A stretch of DNA of 64,000 bases. Source: Clostridium fermenticellae. GTDB taxonomy: Bacteria > Bacillota > Clostridia > Clostridiales > Clostridiaceae. The DNA is taken from the NCBI RefSeq assembly GCF_003600355.1, contig NZ_CP032416.1, positions 2,004,183-2,068,182 of the forward strand, in the 5' to 3' direction. The notes below the pieces were generated by a model. That model was not told where the DNA came from. It made no database searches and saw only the letters and a program-made list of their open reading frames with translations. The translations under genes and the position numbers were made by a program. Of this stretch, positions 39,016 through 48,912 are shown in pieces. Every line of letters starts with the position of its first letter. Positions within the stretch are counted from its first letter, which is position 1.

Positions 39016-41013
39016 TTAATTAATTTTAAATTGACTTATCTCATCTTTAAGTTCCTCTGCTAAAGTTTTAAGCTGCTCCGAATGTCTTGTAAATTCCTGC
39101 ATAGTTGCAGATATTTCTTCGCTGGATGCAGTAACTTCTTCGGAAGCCGAGGCTGTTTCTTCAGATATGGATGAGATATCTTCAATTTCAGCTAATGTAG
39201 ATTGTTTATTATCATTCACATCAATAATGGATTTCTTTACAGAATCAACTCTACCTATCATTATTTCAATTGATTTAAGTATCTCATTAAATATCTCCTG
39301 GGTTTTATTTACTGCCTTATACTGTTCATTTACCGCTATTTCAGTTGAATTAATGGCATCTACAGCTGTTTCAGATTTTTTCTGTATAGCTGCTATAATA
39401 TCCTTTATTTCCTTTGCAGAGTTTTGAGACTGCTCGGCAAGAACTCTTATTTCTTCTGCTACTACAGCAAATCCTTTTCCTGCTTCACCGGCACGTGCAG
39501 ATTCTATACCCGCATTCAGAGATAATAAATTCGTTTGTTCCGTTATATCAGTTATCGTTTCTGATATAACATTTATTTGTTTAGCACTTTCGTTCATATC
39601 AAAAATTACTTTATTGACTGCATTAGTGGATTCTTTGGTTCCATTGGATTTTTCTATCAAAGTGTCTATCATAGAAAGACCTGTTGATCCAAGTTCTTTG
39701 GTATCCCTTGAAATTTTATCAATTTCGTTTGAATTATTACTTATCTCATCCAGTTTATTTGACAGTGAATTCATTTCAGCTGCACCTGTCTGGGCATTCT
39801 CCGCCTGCTTAGTTGCACCCATAGAAACTTCTTCTATAGCTTTTGATACTTCAGTTACAGATGAGGTTACTTCGCCGGACATATTTGCCAGGCTTAAAGA
39901 AGTTTGCAATACTGTTTCTGAAGATTTTGTGACATTGTTCATAAGATCAGATACATTTTTAAGCATAGTATTAAATGATTCAGACAGATCTTTAAATTCA
40001 TCTTTTGTTGAAGCAGTTACTGATACTGTCAAATCTCCCTTTGAAGCTTTGGAGAATGCTTTTTTAAAGTTATTTATATTATCAGATATACCTTTACTTA
40101 ATGTAAAAGATAAAGCTGCTGCAGCCAGTGCCATTATTAATATCATTAATAAAGTTATCTGCAATATGGACTTTGTATCTTTGGAAAGTTCACTATCATT
40201 TAAAGTGGCGATTACTTTCCACCCGGTTAATTTATTTGTTGTAAATGCTCCAAACTTTTTTACGCCATTATAAGTATAATTGACAAATCCGCTGTCCTCT
40301 GATTTTGCCTTACTCCAGAAAGTCAATTTTGAGGATATATTAGTATTAATAAGATTTTTTTCTGGACTGGCTATTGCTTTACCCGTAGAATCAACAAGAA
40401 AAACAGATCCTGAATTGCCAACTTTTTTTGATGAAATTTCTTGCGATAACGTTTTTAGAGAACAGTCTAGTGCCAGAACACCTACAACCTGTCCATCTTT
40501 TTCTACCGTCTGTGAAAGCGTAATTATATTATTTTTTGTTGCAGCATCTATGTATGGCGGACTTATAATAACTTTACCTTTATTTTTTAATGCGTCTTTA
40601 TACCAGTCTCGTGTAGTTGCATCAAATCCATCTGGGTGTGCATAAGGATATGATCCAAATTTGTGAGAGGCAGTTCCGTAATAAACTTGAAAAGTATCTT
40701 TGTCGCTTTCTTTCATATTTTTTAATGCATAAGACAAGGCATCATTGTCATTACTAGTATCATAATTTATAATACCGGGATTTGCAGCCGATATGGAAAC
40801 TAATTTTGAAAAAATATCTAAGTAATTGGACAAACCATCATCTATTTCATCAATTGTTTGGGTAGTTGTAAGTATTAATTTCTGATTAAGTATTGATTTT
40901 GACTTAGAGTATGATATAAATCCGGATATTAGTAATGGGATTACACAAATTAGTATTAAACTTATGACTAATTTAGTACGAATACTATTTAATTTAGAAT
41001 TTTTAAAATCCAT
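39016..41013 (-). CDS. Methyl-accepting chemotaxis protein, dCache type
   Basis: 665 aa transmembrane chemoreceptor. Membrane segment at about 12-34, extracellular double-Cache domain (about 40-280, with [15 protein letters not shown] and [17 protein letters not shown]), second membrane segment about 282-304, HAMP, then a long signalling coiled coil whose tip reads [24 protein letters not shown]. dCache receptors commonly bind amino acids or organic acids. No CheR-binding pentapeptide at the C-terminus. Not next to other chemotaxis genes. The stop is close to that of the amidase-domain gene, which converges on it. Confidence 0.93.
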   Translation of the reverse strand: MDFKNSKLNSIRTKLVISLILICVIPLLISGFISYSKSKSILNQKLILTTTQTIDEIDDGLSNYLDIFSKLVSISAANPGIINYDTSNDNDALSYALKNMKESDKDTFQVYYGTASHKFGSYPYAHPDGFDATTRDWYKDALKNKGKVIISPPYIDAATKNNIITLSQTVEKDGQVVGVLALDCSLKTLSQEISSKKVGNSGSVFLVDSTGKAIASPEKNLINTNISSKLTFWSKAKSEDSGFVNYTYNGVKKFGAFTTNKLTGWKVIATLNDSELSKDTKSILQITLLMILIMALAAAALSFTLSKGISDNINNFKKAFSKASKGDLTVSVTASTKDEFKDLSESFNTMLKNVSDLMNNVTKSSETVLQTSLSLANMSGEVTSSVTEVSKAIEEVSMGATKQAENAQTGAAEMNSLSNKLDEISNNSNEIDKISRDTKELGSTGLSMIDTLIEKSNGTKESTNAVNKVIFDMNESAKQINVISETITDITEQTNLLSLNAGIESARAGEAGKGFAVVAEEIRVLAEQSQNSAKEIKDIIAAIQKKSETAVDAINSTEIAVNEQYKAVNKTQEIFNEILKSIEIMIGRVDSVKKSIIDVNDNKQSTLAEIEDISSISEETASASEEVTASSEEISATMQEFTRHSEQLKTLAEELKDEISQFKIN

Positions 41014-41180
41014 TTTAATTTACTCCCCCTGTTATTTCTTAATATACCATTATAATAAATCATAAATTTACACAAATCAACATATTTTAGCAATTTTATA
41101 AAAATATCTAATATTAAATAATAAAGCATATTAAATATTAGAAAATTATAAATAGATTTGATGAAGTTATTCCAGCTTCC

Positions 41181-41209
41181 TTGACAAAAGGTTACAAAAC
41201 GCTTATTAT
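41181..41209 (+). promoter_or_regulatory. Promoter of the folT leader
   Basis: TTGACA, exactly 17 bases, TATTAT. Start near 41216, directly before the ZTP riboswitch at 41221. Confidence 0.8.
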
Positions 41210-41220
41210 TTATCCTAGAA

Positions 41221-41314
41221 GTCATATGACTGACGGATGTGGAGTACCACAAGGGAGTATGACAGAAAAAGCCGACCGTCTGGGCAACCGCCTGGATAGT
41301 TGGCTTTTTTACAC
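41221..41314 (+). ncRNA. ZTP riboswitch (pfl motif) with overlapping terminator
   Basis: GTCATA/TATGAC closes helix P1; inside are TGACTGACGGA, a GTGG/CCAC hairpin and AGGGAGTATG, then after a linker the second conserved half CCGACCGTCTGGGCA. These are the pfl/ZTP consensus parts. The second half overlaps a terminator: AGCCGAC (41270-41276) pairs with GTTGGCT (41299-41305), followed by six T. In this class ZTP/ZMP, which build up when 10-formyl-THF runs short, blocks the terminator and switches the gene on. Confidence 0.9.
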
Positions 41315-41383
41315 TATATAACAGGAAGAAGGAATTTCGTCAGCTATCATTTGATTTCGTATCACATTACAAATAATAAAAAT

Positions 41384-41503
41384 GGCAGAGTAGATAATTG
41401 TGGGTTATGTGCCCGAGAAACGGGGAGTTGATCTCGGGACGGAAACATTTCGTTAACATAAACCAATACGAAAGTTACCGTACAATTATCGCATCCCGCT
41501 GCT
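41384..41503 (+). ncRNA. Tetrahydrofolate (THF) riboswitch
   Basis: The 5' part GGCAGAGTAGATAATTG and the 3' part CGAAAGTTACCGTACAATTA, then CGCATCCCGCTGC, match the THF riboswitch consensus; GCAG/CTGC closes P1. The insert helix CCCGAGA..TCTCGGG (41413-41437 region) is extended compared with the short consensus. It stands about 70 bases after the ZTP riboswitch terminator and 60 bases before folT. THF binding normally represses translation of folate-transport genes. Confidence 0.9.
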
Positions 41504-41517
41504 GCATATAGGAAATT

Positions 41518-41558
41518 CCTCCTTTATGTGGCATTGAATCTTGCCATATTCAAGGAGG
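41518..41558 (+). promoter_or_regulatory. Ribosome-site-sequestering hairpin of folT
   Basis: CCTCCTT (41518-41524) is the exact complement of the folT Shine-Dalgarno AAGGAGG (41552-41558), and the bases between also pair (ATGTGGCA with TGCCATAT). The ribosome site lies seven bases before the ATG. This is the expected translational output of the THF riboswitch. Confidence 0.88.
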
Positions 41559-41565
41559 TTTTTAC

Positions 41566-42168
41566 ATGTTAAAAAGCAACACTTATTCAATCTTCACGCC
41601 AAAATACTGGATTGCAGCTTGTTCCGAGTTTCGAAACCTGCGCTCACTTGTTTTCGCTGGATTGACCATAGCTCTCAGTACAATCCTGAGCTCGCTTTAT
41701 ATCCCGGTGGGTATAAATCTTCGCATTACCACCGTTTTTTTAGCGCTTGCTCTCGGATCTATGATTTTCGGCCCTGTTATCGGTTTATCCGCTGGATTGG
41801 CATATGATTTAATCGGCTACTTGCTTATTCCTACCACTGTTTTTTTCCCGGGGTATACTTTATCATCCATGCTTGAATTCTTTATTTACGGGATATTTCT
41901 CTACAGGTGCAAAATTTCAGTATTACGGGTATTTCTTTGCAAGTTTATCATTGATTTTGGCATTCACGTCGGATTAGGATGTATTTGGAGCAGTATGCTA
42001 TTTGGAAAAGGATATTACTACTTTTTTATAAAGAGTCTGATAAAGAATACAATCATGCTCCCAATTGAAGTAATAATGCTTATTGTACTGCTGCAGATCT
42101 TCCTTCCTGTCCTTGCGCATCAAGGCATCATTCCAGAGCAAAAAAATAAATACATACCGCTGGTTTAA
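41566..42168 (+). CDS. folT: Folate ECF transporter substrate-binding component FolT
   Basis: 200 aa membrane protein with about six segments. It fits the folate S-component family, which pairs with the shared ECF energising module to import folates. Family-like features: RSLVFAGLTIALSTIL, a PVGINLRITTVFLALALGSMIFGPVIG core, DLIGYLL, FFPGYTLS, and positively charged cytosolic loops. Identification is reinforced by the ZTP and THF riboswitches in its leader. Codon use is richer in G and C than in neighbouring genes, which suggests transfer together with its leader. No ECF ATPase genes are adjacent. Confidence 0.9.
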   Translation: MLKSNTYSIFTPKYWIAACSEFRNLRSLVFAGLTIALSTILSSLYIPVGINLRITTVFLALALGSMIFGPVIGLSAGLAYDLIGYLLIPTTVFFPGYTLSSMLEFFIYGIFLYRCKISVLRVFLCKFIIDFGIHVGLGCIWSSMLFGKGYYYFFIKSLIKNTIMLPIEVIMLIVLLQIFLPVLAHQGIIPEQKNKYIPLV

Positions 42169-42315
42169 TCTTTTCGTTTCTATATGGTTTCGAAGGAAGA
42201 ACCTTTTTAAGCAAAGAAGACCTTGAAATTTTCTCTATGACTTGATGAAATTGTGGCAGCTGCTTTGAGCCTTGTTAAACTTCTAAGCTAAACCTCTGGG
42301 GTTATTAATTTCTGC

Positions 42316-42344
42316 TTGACTAACTTAAACTCATATGATATTAT
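42316..42344 (+). promoter_or_regulatory. Promoter of tRNA-Leu
   Basis: TTGACT, 17-base spacer, TATTAT, 13 bases before the first base of the mature tRNA. Confidence 0.75.
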
Positions 42345-42357
42345 ATATACGTTCCTT

Positions 42358-42444
42358 GCCGAAGTGGTGGAATTGGCAGACGCAACGGACTCAAAATCCG
42401 TCGTTGGTAACAACATGCGGGTTCAAGTCCCGCCTTCGGCACCA
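42358..42444 (+). tRNA. tRNA-Leu (anticodon CAA)
   Basis: 87 bases including an encoded CCA. Acceptor stem GCCGAAG pairs with CTTCGGC; anticodon arm ACGGA-CTCAAAA-TCCGT gives CAA, reading UUG; the long variable arm CGTTGGTAACAACATG-type and GGTTCAAGTCC T-arm are typical of class II leucine tRNA. Flanking copies of parts of this tRNA at 50.4 and 52.8 kb indicate that it served as an integration site. Confidence 0.97.
42393..42411. other. tRNA segment repeated at 50398-50416
   Basis: Nineteen bases running from the 3' side of the anticodon loop into the variable arm recur exactly at 50398-50416. This part of a tRNA is a common crossover site for tyrosine integrases. Confidence 0.7.
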
Positions 42445-42479
42445 AGTTATATCAACGGTTAAAGGCTCTTTGGATGAAT
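42442..42479. repeat. tRNA 3' flank, repeated at 52771-52808
   Basis: Starts with the last bases of the tRNA (CCA) and continues downstream. About 33 of 38 bases match 52771-52808 in the same orientation, including the first 13 without a gap. Confidence 0.75.
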
Positions 42480-42498
42480 AATCCAAAGAGTCTTTTTC
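42464..42498 (+). terminator. Terminator of tRNA-Leu
   Basis: Twelve-bp stem GGCTCTTTGGAT/ATCCAAAGAGTC (one G-U pair), five-base loop, five T. Confidence 0.85.
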
Positions 42499-42499
42499 A

Positions 42500-43925
42500 T
42501 GCATTTGCTAACATTTTGCTAACATACAAATTAGGCCTTATAAGCATTAAATAATATAAAAAATAAAATTTCTCGTGTTTCAAATTCTTAGGAGCTATTA
42601 TTTTTATATCTTTTAGTTTCAAAAATTCACAGTTTCCATAAGCCTATGAGCCACGCTATATATTAGAACTAACTTGTCACTTTCTATATCGCAAAATACT
42701 TTTTTACTTCAAATCTTTTAGAGTGAGCTTTCCAATTAATTCTTATTCCAGCTTTAAATAATACATTATTAGATATTAATCAAAATGAAACCATATAGTA
42801 GCTTTAACTCTTCGCTCACTCAGAATAAAAGCTACTATATAGTCGATTAAATATATTGGGCTGCTCCACCCCAAACACAGGTAGCAAATCTCTGCGGGTC
42901 TTATAATAGGCTCTCTCTGGTCGCAAAGAAACTTTGAACAAGCTACTATTTTTCTCTCCACTCGCGCTGCAGCTCTGCAAGCCTTAAGTATTCCTTTAGG
43001 GTCCTAAGCTGCACTCCTTACGTTCAAAAAAATAGCTAGTTCAAAGTAAAAAAATAGTAAGTTTCTCATCTCTCCAAGAATTTCTCCACATAGATTATTA
43101 GGTATTTCTCTTATTACTTCACCCTTCAATACAAAACATTCATGCACTTACTTTTACTTCAATAATTTAATGTATATTTTTGAATACATATTTTGCTTAT
43201 TTATTCTATTTATTTTTATCCCTAAAATATAAACATCATTATCATATACTATAATAATCATACTGATTCTATATATATCACAACTGCTTAACATCTCTAT
43301 ATTTTTTATGTTTATAGTTTAAAGTGCTTCTGTATTAAATCTAAAAAAAGTGCCTGTTTGCATGAAACTGCGTGGTATTCCTCTTGGGTCTTACTTCTAC
43401 GCTCAAAGTTTATGTTATTAATAAATTTTCATAAACGTCCACCGCAGCCCTTTAGGGTATACAACCCCAGGGGAATCCACTTTATTCAAGCCCTTATCAG
43501 GACATGAACAAAGCTGCTGGAAATTACTATATCAACCTCAATTCAAAATTCATCACTACATAAACCGCATCCTTTTTTAAATGTCAATGCAGCAGAGCTG
43601 CGAAGAATGAACACTTTGACATTTAAAATTTTGTGGTGTATTTCTTTTACATGATGATGTGATAGATAGGAAGTAGTTAATAGGCTTTCTTAGCCCTATT
43701 GTTCATATACGGATTACTTTATAATTCACAAATATTCTGAACTGAGTATTGTTTTATATCTAATAGGTTTAACATTGGATGCTCCATGATATAATTATCT
43801 TTTCATATACTATAAAAGCAAAAATTTCTACTATAACTATTTCTTATATTTATTAACCGTTATTATATAATTTATTAAATTAAAAAAAGGCCAGCACAAG
43901 CTGACCTTATTAATATTTACTTTAA
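42500..43925. other. 1.4-kb gene-free region with hairpin-forming repeats
   Basis: No frame with start, ribosome site and protein-like composition. Inverted repeats seen: TATAGTAGCTTT/AAAGCTACTATA (42794-42840), an ACTTTGAAC..AGCTA pair (42930-42953 with 43025-43049), and a perfect 12-bp pair (43576-43587 with 43616-43627). The second and third enclose related GCAGAGCTGC text in opposite orientations. It looks like decayed island DNA colonised by small non-coding elements. Confidence 0.6.
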
Positions 43926-44190
43926 TTATTCAATTTCTGTGTTCTTTTTATAGTTAAAATATTTTCTGCCCCATGCCAAAGTTATATTAACAAGGGCTAT
44001 CATTACTGGCACCTCAATAAGTGGAACTATGACTGCAGTAAACGCCTCTTTTGATTCAATTCCAAATACTGCAATAGCAACAGCTATGGCAAGTTCAAAA
44101 TTATTACTAGCTGCAGTGAAAGAAAGAGTTACTGTTCTGTGATAATCTATTGCTTGACTTATGGCTTATAAAGAAAGATAAAGGATTAAG
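43926..44190 (-). pseudogene. C-terminal remnant of an ACR3 arsenite permease
   Basis: Reading from about 44178 gives [20 protein letters not shown], continuing to [16 protein letters not shown] and a stop at 43926. This matches the last roughly 85 residues of the intact ACR3 protein at 46006-47061 with many substitutions. Just upstream, an extra base in the HKSS(N)R stretch breaks the frame, and the N-terminal three quarters are absent. It is a relic of a second, diverged arsenite transporter rather than a recent duplication. Confidence 0.88.
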
Positions 44191-44325
44191 ATAAATTTAT
44201 CTTATATCATTGTAAAAAATAAAAGCTATCCATTATCTGATGACTTTTATTTTTCCAATCTTACAAATCTACTAATTTAGTTAAATTCCTTAATTCTTAT
44301 TCTAGAGGGTGATATCCATACATTT

Positions 44326-45139
44326 CTATTCTTTTTCAGCTTCAATTATAAAAGAAGCTACATAGTCCTCAATGTTTGTATTTGGTGCCCATGATTTAAT
44401 AATTTGTCTACTGTTATCTTTAGGTATCATTCGTATATCTTTAAATCCTACCTTCTCCAACATATTTTTTAAATCATCAACGTATTCAGCTCCTCCCATA
44501 CAACCAGATATCATAGCCCAATCCTGTTTTATATTTTCCGGTACTTTAGCTGTAGCAACAACATCTGATATTGATAATCTTCCACCGGATTTTAAAACCC
44601 TATAGGCCTCCCTAAATACTTGCTCCTTATCTAAAGATAAGTTAATTACACAGTTTGATATAATAATATCAATTGATGCATCATTAACAGGTAAGTGTTC
44701 AATTTCACCTAACCTAAATTCTACATTAGTATACTTACTTTTTTCAGCATTTTTTCTTGATAGTTGAACCATCTCTGGTGTCATATCTACTCCAATTACG
44801 TATCCACTTTTTCCTACCTGCCTTCTTGCCAGAAAGCAATCAAATCCTCCCCCACTTCCAAGGTCAAGAACTACTTCTCCTTCTTTAAGTTCTGCAATAG
44901 CAATAGGGTTTCCACACCCTAATCCCATATTAGCTTCCTCTGGTACATTGGCAAGATCACTTTCTGTGTAGCCAATTTTACTTGATACCTCCTCAATATA
45001 CTTTGGATTATAATCTAAAGTATTTTCATTGCCTCCACAACAACCTGATCCACATCCACAACCTTTTGAACCATTTAAAGCAATCTCCCGCATACCTTTT
45101 ACGTATATGACCTCTTATTTCTTCTTTTTTATTTAACAT
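44326..45139 (-). pseudogene. arsM: Arsenite S-adenosylmethionine methyltransferase ArsM, frameshifted near the N-terminus
   Basis: Methylates As(III). Intact in-frame part: 255 codons from 45093, with the GCGCGSGCCGG cysteine cluster, SAM motif VVLDLGSGGGFDCF, and the three arsenic-binding cysteines in LGCGNP, ISNCVIN and SGCMGG. The true start appears to be ATG 45137-45139: AAGGAGG is eight bases upstream and the frame encodes MLNKKEEIRGHIRKRYA, the usual ArsM beginning. A single extra base in GCGGGAG near 45085-45090 shifts it out of frame with the rest. The ATG at 45093 has only a weak site, so activity may be reduced or lost; a sequencing error is also possible. Confidence 0.85.
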
Positions 45140-45247
45140 AGATATACCTCCTTAAAATTTACGAATTGTATTTTTCATATATAAAGACGAAAACAATATA
45201 GAATTGGTCGCAAAAAAATCTACAACTTTTTGTTGTAGATTTTAATA

Positions 45248-45814
45248 TCATCTGCAATTATATGAACATATATATTCTTTGTTCTTTTTATAATCTATAA
45301 TATTTCCATAAGTATCAAGCTTAAATTCACAGCATTCCATCAGTACTTCTTTTAATTTAATTCTAGCTCTTTGAATTCTTGTTTTTGATTCCGACAATGA
45401 TATATTCAACTTTTCAGCTATTTCTTTATGTTTCATTCTATTAAATTCATATAGCTTTAAAGGTTCTTTATACTTATCAGGTAACTCATCTAGCATAGAT
45501 TTGATACATTCAGAAATCTCTTTATTCATATTTTCAGTGTCATCTTCAATTCCGTGTACATCTTCTAGTTCATCCAGTTCTAGTGTGCTTTGCTTTCCTC
45601 TTCTGTAAAAATCAATTATAGCATTATTGGTAGTTCTATAAAGCCATGCTTTAAGCTTACTTGGATCTTCTAATTGCTCAATGCTCTTATAAACCTTTAT
45701 GAAAACCTCTTGAAGTATATCTTCTGCAGCATATTCATCTTTCACTTTTGTCTTAATAAAATATAACAGTTCAATTCTGAAGTTCTTCCAAATTGATATT
45801 ATGTTTTCCTCCAT
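45248..45814 (-). CDS. sigZ: ECF-type sigma factor SigZ
   Basis: About 188 aa. Region 2 (DEYAAEDILQEVFIKVYK, LKAWLYRTTNNAIIDFYRR) and region 4 (LPDKYKEPLKLYEFNRMKHKEIAEKL, SLSESKTRIQRARIKLKEVL) are clear. The cysteine-bearing tail MECCEFKLDTYGNI is typical of SigZ proteins. No anti-sigma gene is adjacent. SigZ genes are often found with arsenic or redox genes in clostridia; here it sits between acr3 and arsM. Start uncertain: ATG 45814 is taken, but the TTG-TTG pair 9-12 bases upstream is possible given the AAAGG before it. Confidence 0.88.
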   Translation of the reverse strand: MEENIISIWKNFRIELLYFIKTKVKDEYAAEDILQEVFIKVYKSIEQLEDPSKLKAWLYRTTNNAIIDFYRRGKQSTLELDELEDVHGIEDDTENMNKEISECIKSMLDELPDKYKEPLKLYEFNRMKHKEIAEKLNISLSESKTRIQRARIKLKEVLMECCEFKLDTYGNIIDYKKNKEYICSYNCR

Positions 45815-45873
45815 AAATTGCAACAACCTTTCTTACAGCATTTTATGAGCACATAAATAAATTATTTAGACAA

Positions 45874-46003
45874 TTATCTAATTTGTGCTTTATAATTTTT
45901 ATGTCCTCCTGATATATTATAAACCTTCTTAAATCCTTTATTAATTAATATATTCTTTACTGCATTTCCAGTTACTCCTTCTAAACTAGTAACATACTTT
46001 AGG
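45874..46003 (-). pseudogene. C-terminal fragment of a rhodanese-domain protein
   Basis: An open frame without start reads VTSLEGVTGNAVKNILINKG, then FKKVYNISGGHKNYKAQIR and a stop at 45874. The GFKKVYNISGG pattern is the end of a rhodanese domain such as that at the tail of CoA-disulfide-reductase-like proteins. The N-terminal part and the catalytic cysteine loop are missing. It fills the gap between acr3 and sigZ. Confidence 0.75.
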
Positions 46004-46005
46004 TT

Positions 46006-47061
46006 CTATTTTTCTTGTTTTAAACCAAAATACTTTCTTCCCCATCTTAAAGCTACATTTACAAGTGCGATCATAACAGGTACTTCAATTAACGGCCCTA
46101 TAACTGCAGTAAATGCCTCTTGAGACTGAATACCAAAGACTGCTACTGCAACTGCAATAGCAAGTTCAAAGTTATTGCTTGCTGCCGTAAAGGATAAACT
46201 AACTGTTCTATGATAATCTATTCCTGACTTATAGCTTATAAAGAAAGAAACAGAGAACATTATTAAAAAGTATATAACTAAAGGGATTGCAATTCTTACT
46301 ACATCCATTGGAAGCTCAATTATATACTTACCTTTAAACATAAACATGATTATAATAGTGAATAGTAAAGCTATTAATGCTAATGGGCTAATCTTTGGTA
46401 CGAATTTTTTGGTATACCACTCAGTTCCCATTTTAGGCTCTAGTATCAACCTTGTGAGCATGCCTCCAACAAATGGTATTCCAAGATAAACAGCTACTGA
46501 CGTTGCTACCTCTCCCATAGAAACATGTACAGCCATACCTTCCAATCCTATAAGTTTTGGTAATACTGTGATAAACACATATGCAAATACTGAAAAGAAT
46601 ATAACCTGGAATATAGAATTAAAGGCAACAAGTGCAGCTGCATACTCGTTATCTCCATCCGCTAAACTATTCCATACAATAACCATTGCAATACACCTTG
46701 CCAGTCCAATTAATATTAGCCCTACCATGAAATGAGGGTAGTTTCTCAAGAATAACACTGCAAGGGCAAACATTAATACTGGTCCTATAATCCAATTCTG
46801 TATCAATGATAATGCTAAGACTCTAGGACTTTTAAATACTTTTCCTATCTCCTTATAATTTACCTTAGCAAGTGGTGGGTACATCATTACAATAAGACCT
46901 ATAGCTATAGGAATAGATGTTGTACCTATTGACAACTTTGACAATGAATCGGATATTCCTGGCAAAGCCCATCCTAAAAATATTCCTAAACCCATTGCAA
47001 TAAAAATCCATAATGTTAAATAACGATCAAGCCATGATAACCCTGATGATTTACTACTCAT
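46006..47061 (-). CDS. acr3: ACR3 family arsenite efflux permease
   Basis: 351 aa, about ten membrane segments, exporting As(III) driven by proton motive force or by the ArsA ATPase. Conserved cysteine in the segment [19 protein letters not shown] is the one required in ACR3 proteins, and [17 protein letters not shown] is the second hallmark. AGGAGG seven bases before the ATG. Lies 84 bases after arsA in the operon. The pseudogene at 43926 is a diverged relative. Confidence 0.95.
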   Translation of the reverse strand: MSSKSSGLSWLDRYLTLWIFIAMGLGIFLGWALPGISDSLSKLSIGTTSIPIAIGLIVMMYPPLAKVNYKEIGKVFKSPRVLALSLIQNWIIGPVLMFALAVLFLRNYPHFMVGLILIGLARCIAMVIVWNSLADGDNEYAAALVAFNSIFQVIFFSVFAYVFITVLPKLIGLEGMAVHVSMGEVATSVAVYLGIPFVGGMLTRLILEPKMGTEWYTKKFVPKISPLALIALLFTIIIMFMFKGKYIIELPMDVVRIAIPLVIYFLIMFSVSFFISYKSGIDYHRTVSLSFTAASNNFELAIAVAVAVFGIQSQEAFTAVIGPLIEVPVMIALVNVALRWGRKYFGLKQEK

Positions 47062-47145
47062 AAAAAACCTCCTATTTATTTTTAACCATTAATAAAAATT
47101 CACTACAAAAGGTTTTTTAGTTCAATTTTGTAGTGAATTTATTTT

Positions 47146-48891
47146 TTAATTAATCAAATCTAATAATCTTTCGCCTTTTACTTCTTCTGGTTTCCATTCA
47201 ATAACTGCAAAATTTCCATCAGAAATCTCATTTACCTTATTTATCCAGGTTATCTCATTACTTGCTTTAGCCTTAAGAATTACATTTCTGGTATTCGTTG
47301 CTAATAAGCTAGAATTTATAGCCCACCATTTACTATTGATTCCTGCCCTATTTAAATCCTCTTCTAATCTCATAGCTTCATATACAGGTGTAGTTTCAGC
47401 TAAAGTTACAATAATAGTTTCTGTTTCATTAGAATTCCTAAGTCTAGGTAAAAGCATTTTAACTGATTCAGGTATATCACCCTGTGAACGCTGTATCTCT
47501 CTGTGATAACTTTGAGTAGAGTCAAGAAGTAAAAGTGTATGGCCTGTTGGTGCTGTGTCTATGACAACTACTTCATTTTTTGATCTCTCAACTATTTCTG
47601 CAAAAGCCCTAAACACAGCAATTTCTTGAGTACAAGGAGATCTTAAATCTTCTTCTAAATAAGCTATATCTTCCTCACCCATGTTTTCGTCAACTTTACT
47701 TAAAACTTCTTTCTTATACTTTTCTAATTCTTTCTTTTCATCAATATGGCTCAATGTAATACCATAGCTTTCGTCTAAAACAAAATTCAAGTGAGCTGCA
47801 GGATCTGTAGTAGTCAAATGTACCTTTTTACCTTTTCTAGCAAGGCCTAAAGCAATAGCTGCTGCTATAGTAGTTTTACCAACTCCACCTTTTCCCATCG
47901 TAAAGATTACTTTTTTGTCTGTATTATACAAATCATTAATAATATCTTTTAAATTTAGGAATTTCTCAGTATTTAAAGCTTCATTATTATATTTAATGTT
48001 ATCTTCCTTTAAGAAAGCTCTTACATTTTCAAGCCCTGTTACATTATAGGGTCTTAGTGGAATTTCGTAAGTTTCTAATACCTTTAAATTTTCTGGGATA
48101 TTCTTTAAAGCGTTATGCTGCTTAGTATAAATTGCAGCTGAAAGATTATCATCATGACTTTTTAAAACTCCATTAATAACTAATATCTGATTATTTACTC
48201 CTATATCTTGTAATTCTTTTGATGCTCTTTCTGCTTCCTTTAAAGGTGAGCTTTCCGGTCTTGATACAAGTATTAGGAGAGTTTTATCTTTATCTGATAA
48301 AGTTTTTACAGCATTTTTATAAACTTCTTTTTTACTTTCAAGTCCTGCCAATTGTCCTAAACAGGATGCTCCATGAGTACTTTCACTTATAAAATTACTC
48401 CATGCTGATGGAAGCTGCAGCATTCTTAATGTGTGTCCTGTTGGAGCCGTATCAAATATAATATGATCAAACTCCTGCTCAGCTTTTTCATCAGTTATAA
48501 AACTAGAAAATTCATTAAAAGCTGCTATTTCCACAGTACAAGAACCAGAAAGCTGTTCTTCCATATTTTTTATTACTACCTCTGGAAGTTTTCCTCTATA
48601 TGGCCCAACAACACTCTCTCTATATTCTCTAGCAGCTTCTTCAGGGTCAAAATTAGCTACCACTAAATTAGGTACTTCTTTAATTGCAACTCCCTTATTA
48701 TTTAATTCTGTGTTAAAAACATCCTGTAGATTTGAAGCTGGGTCTGTGCTTATAAGCATGATTTTCTTGCCTTGGTCTGCTAAATTTACTGCGGTAGCAC
48801 AAGCCGTTGATGTCTTTCCTACGCCGCCTTTACCTGTAAAGAACAGATATTTAGTTAATTCTATATTATCTAGATTAAAAGTCTTTACCAT
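47146..48891 (-). CDS. arsA: ArsA arsenite-stimulated ATPase
   Basis: 581 aa, two homologous halves, each with a deviant Walker A: GKGGVGKTS near residue 20 and GKGGVGKTT near 335. The signature DTAPTGHTLR/L occurs in both halves. The cysteines that bind the metalloid in known ArsA proteins are matched by SGSCTVE, GASCLGQ and RSPCTQE. It powers arsenite export through the membrane permease and takes As(III) from ArsD. 21 bases after arsD. Confidence 0.97.
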   Translation of the reverse strand: MVKTFNLDNIELTKYLFFTGKGGVGKTSTACATAVNLADQGKKIMLISTDPASNLQDVFNTELNNKGVAIKEVPNLVVANFDPEEAAREYRESVVGPYRGKLPEVVIKNMEEQLSGSCTVEIAAFNEFSSFITDEKAEQEFDHIIFDTAPTGHTLRMLQLPSAWSNFISESTHGASCLGQLAGLESKKEVYKNAVKTLSDKDKTLLILVSRPESSPLKEAERASKELQDIGVNNQILVINGVLKSHDDNLSAAIYTKQHNALKNIPENLKVLETYEIPLRPYNVTGLENVRAFLKEDNIKYNNEALNTEKFLNLKDIINDLYNTDKKVIFTMGKGGVGKTTIAAAIALGLARKGKKVHLTTTDPAAHLNFVLDESYGITLSHIDEKKELEKYKKEVLSKVDENMGEEDIAYLEEDLRSPCTQEIAVFRAFAEIVERSKNEVVVIDTAPTGHTLLLLDSTQSYHREIQRSQGDIPESVKMLLPRLRNSNETETIIVTLAETTPVYEAMRLEEDLNRAGINSKWWAINSSLLATNTRNVILKAKASNEITWINKVNEISDGNFAVIEWKPEEVKGERLLDLIN

Positions 48892-48912
48892 AGTTATCCC
48901 TCTTTTCTTAAG

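Noticed and set aside
39614-40645. Long plus-strand frames opposite the chemoreceptor gene
   Set aside because: They are antisense shadows of the repetitive coiled-coil coding sequence, with low-complexity Ser/Val/Phe composition and no ribosome site.
42776-42961. Short minus-strand reading frame in the gene-free region
   Set aside because: No ribosome site, spans inverted repeats, and composition is unlike a protein.
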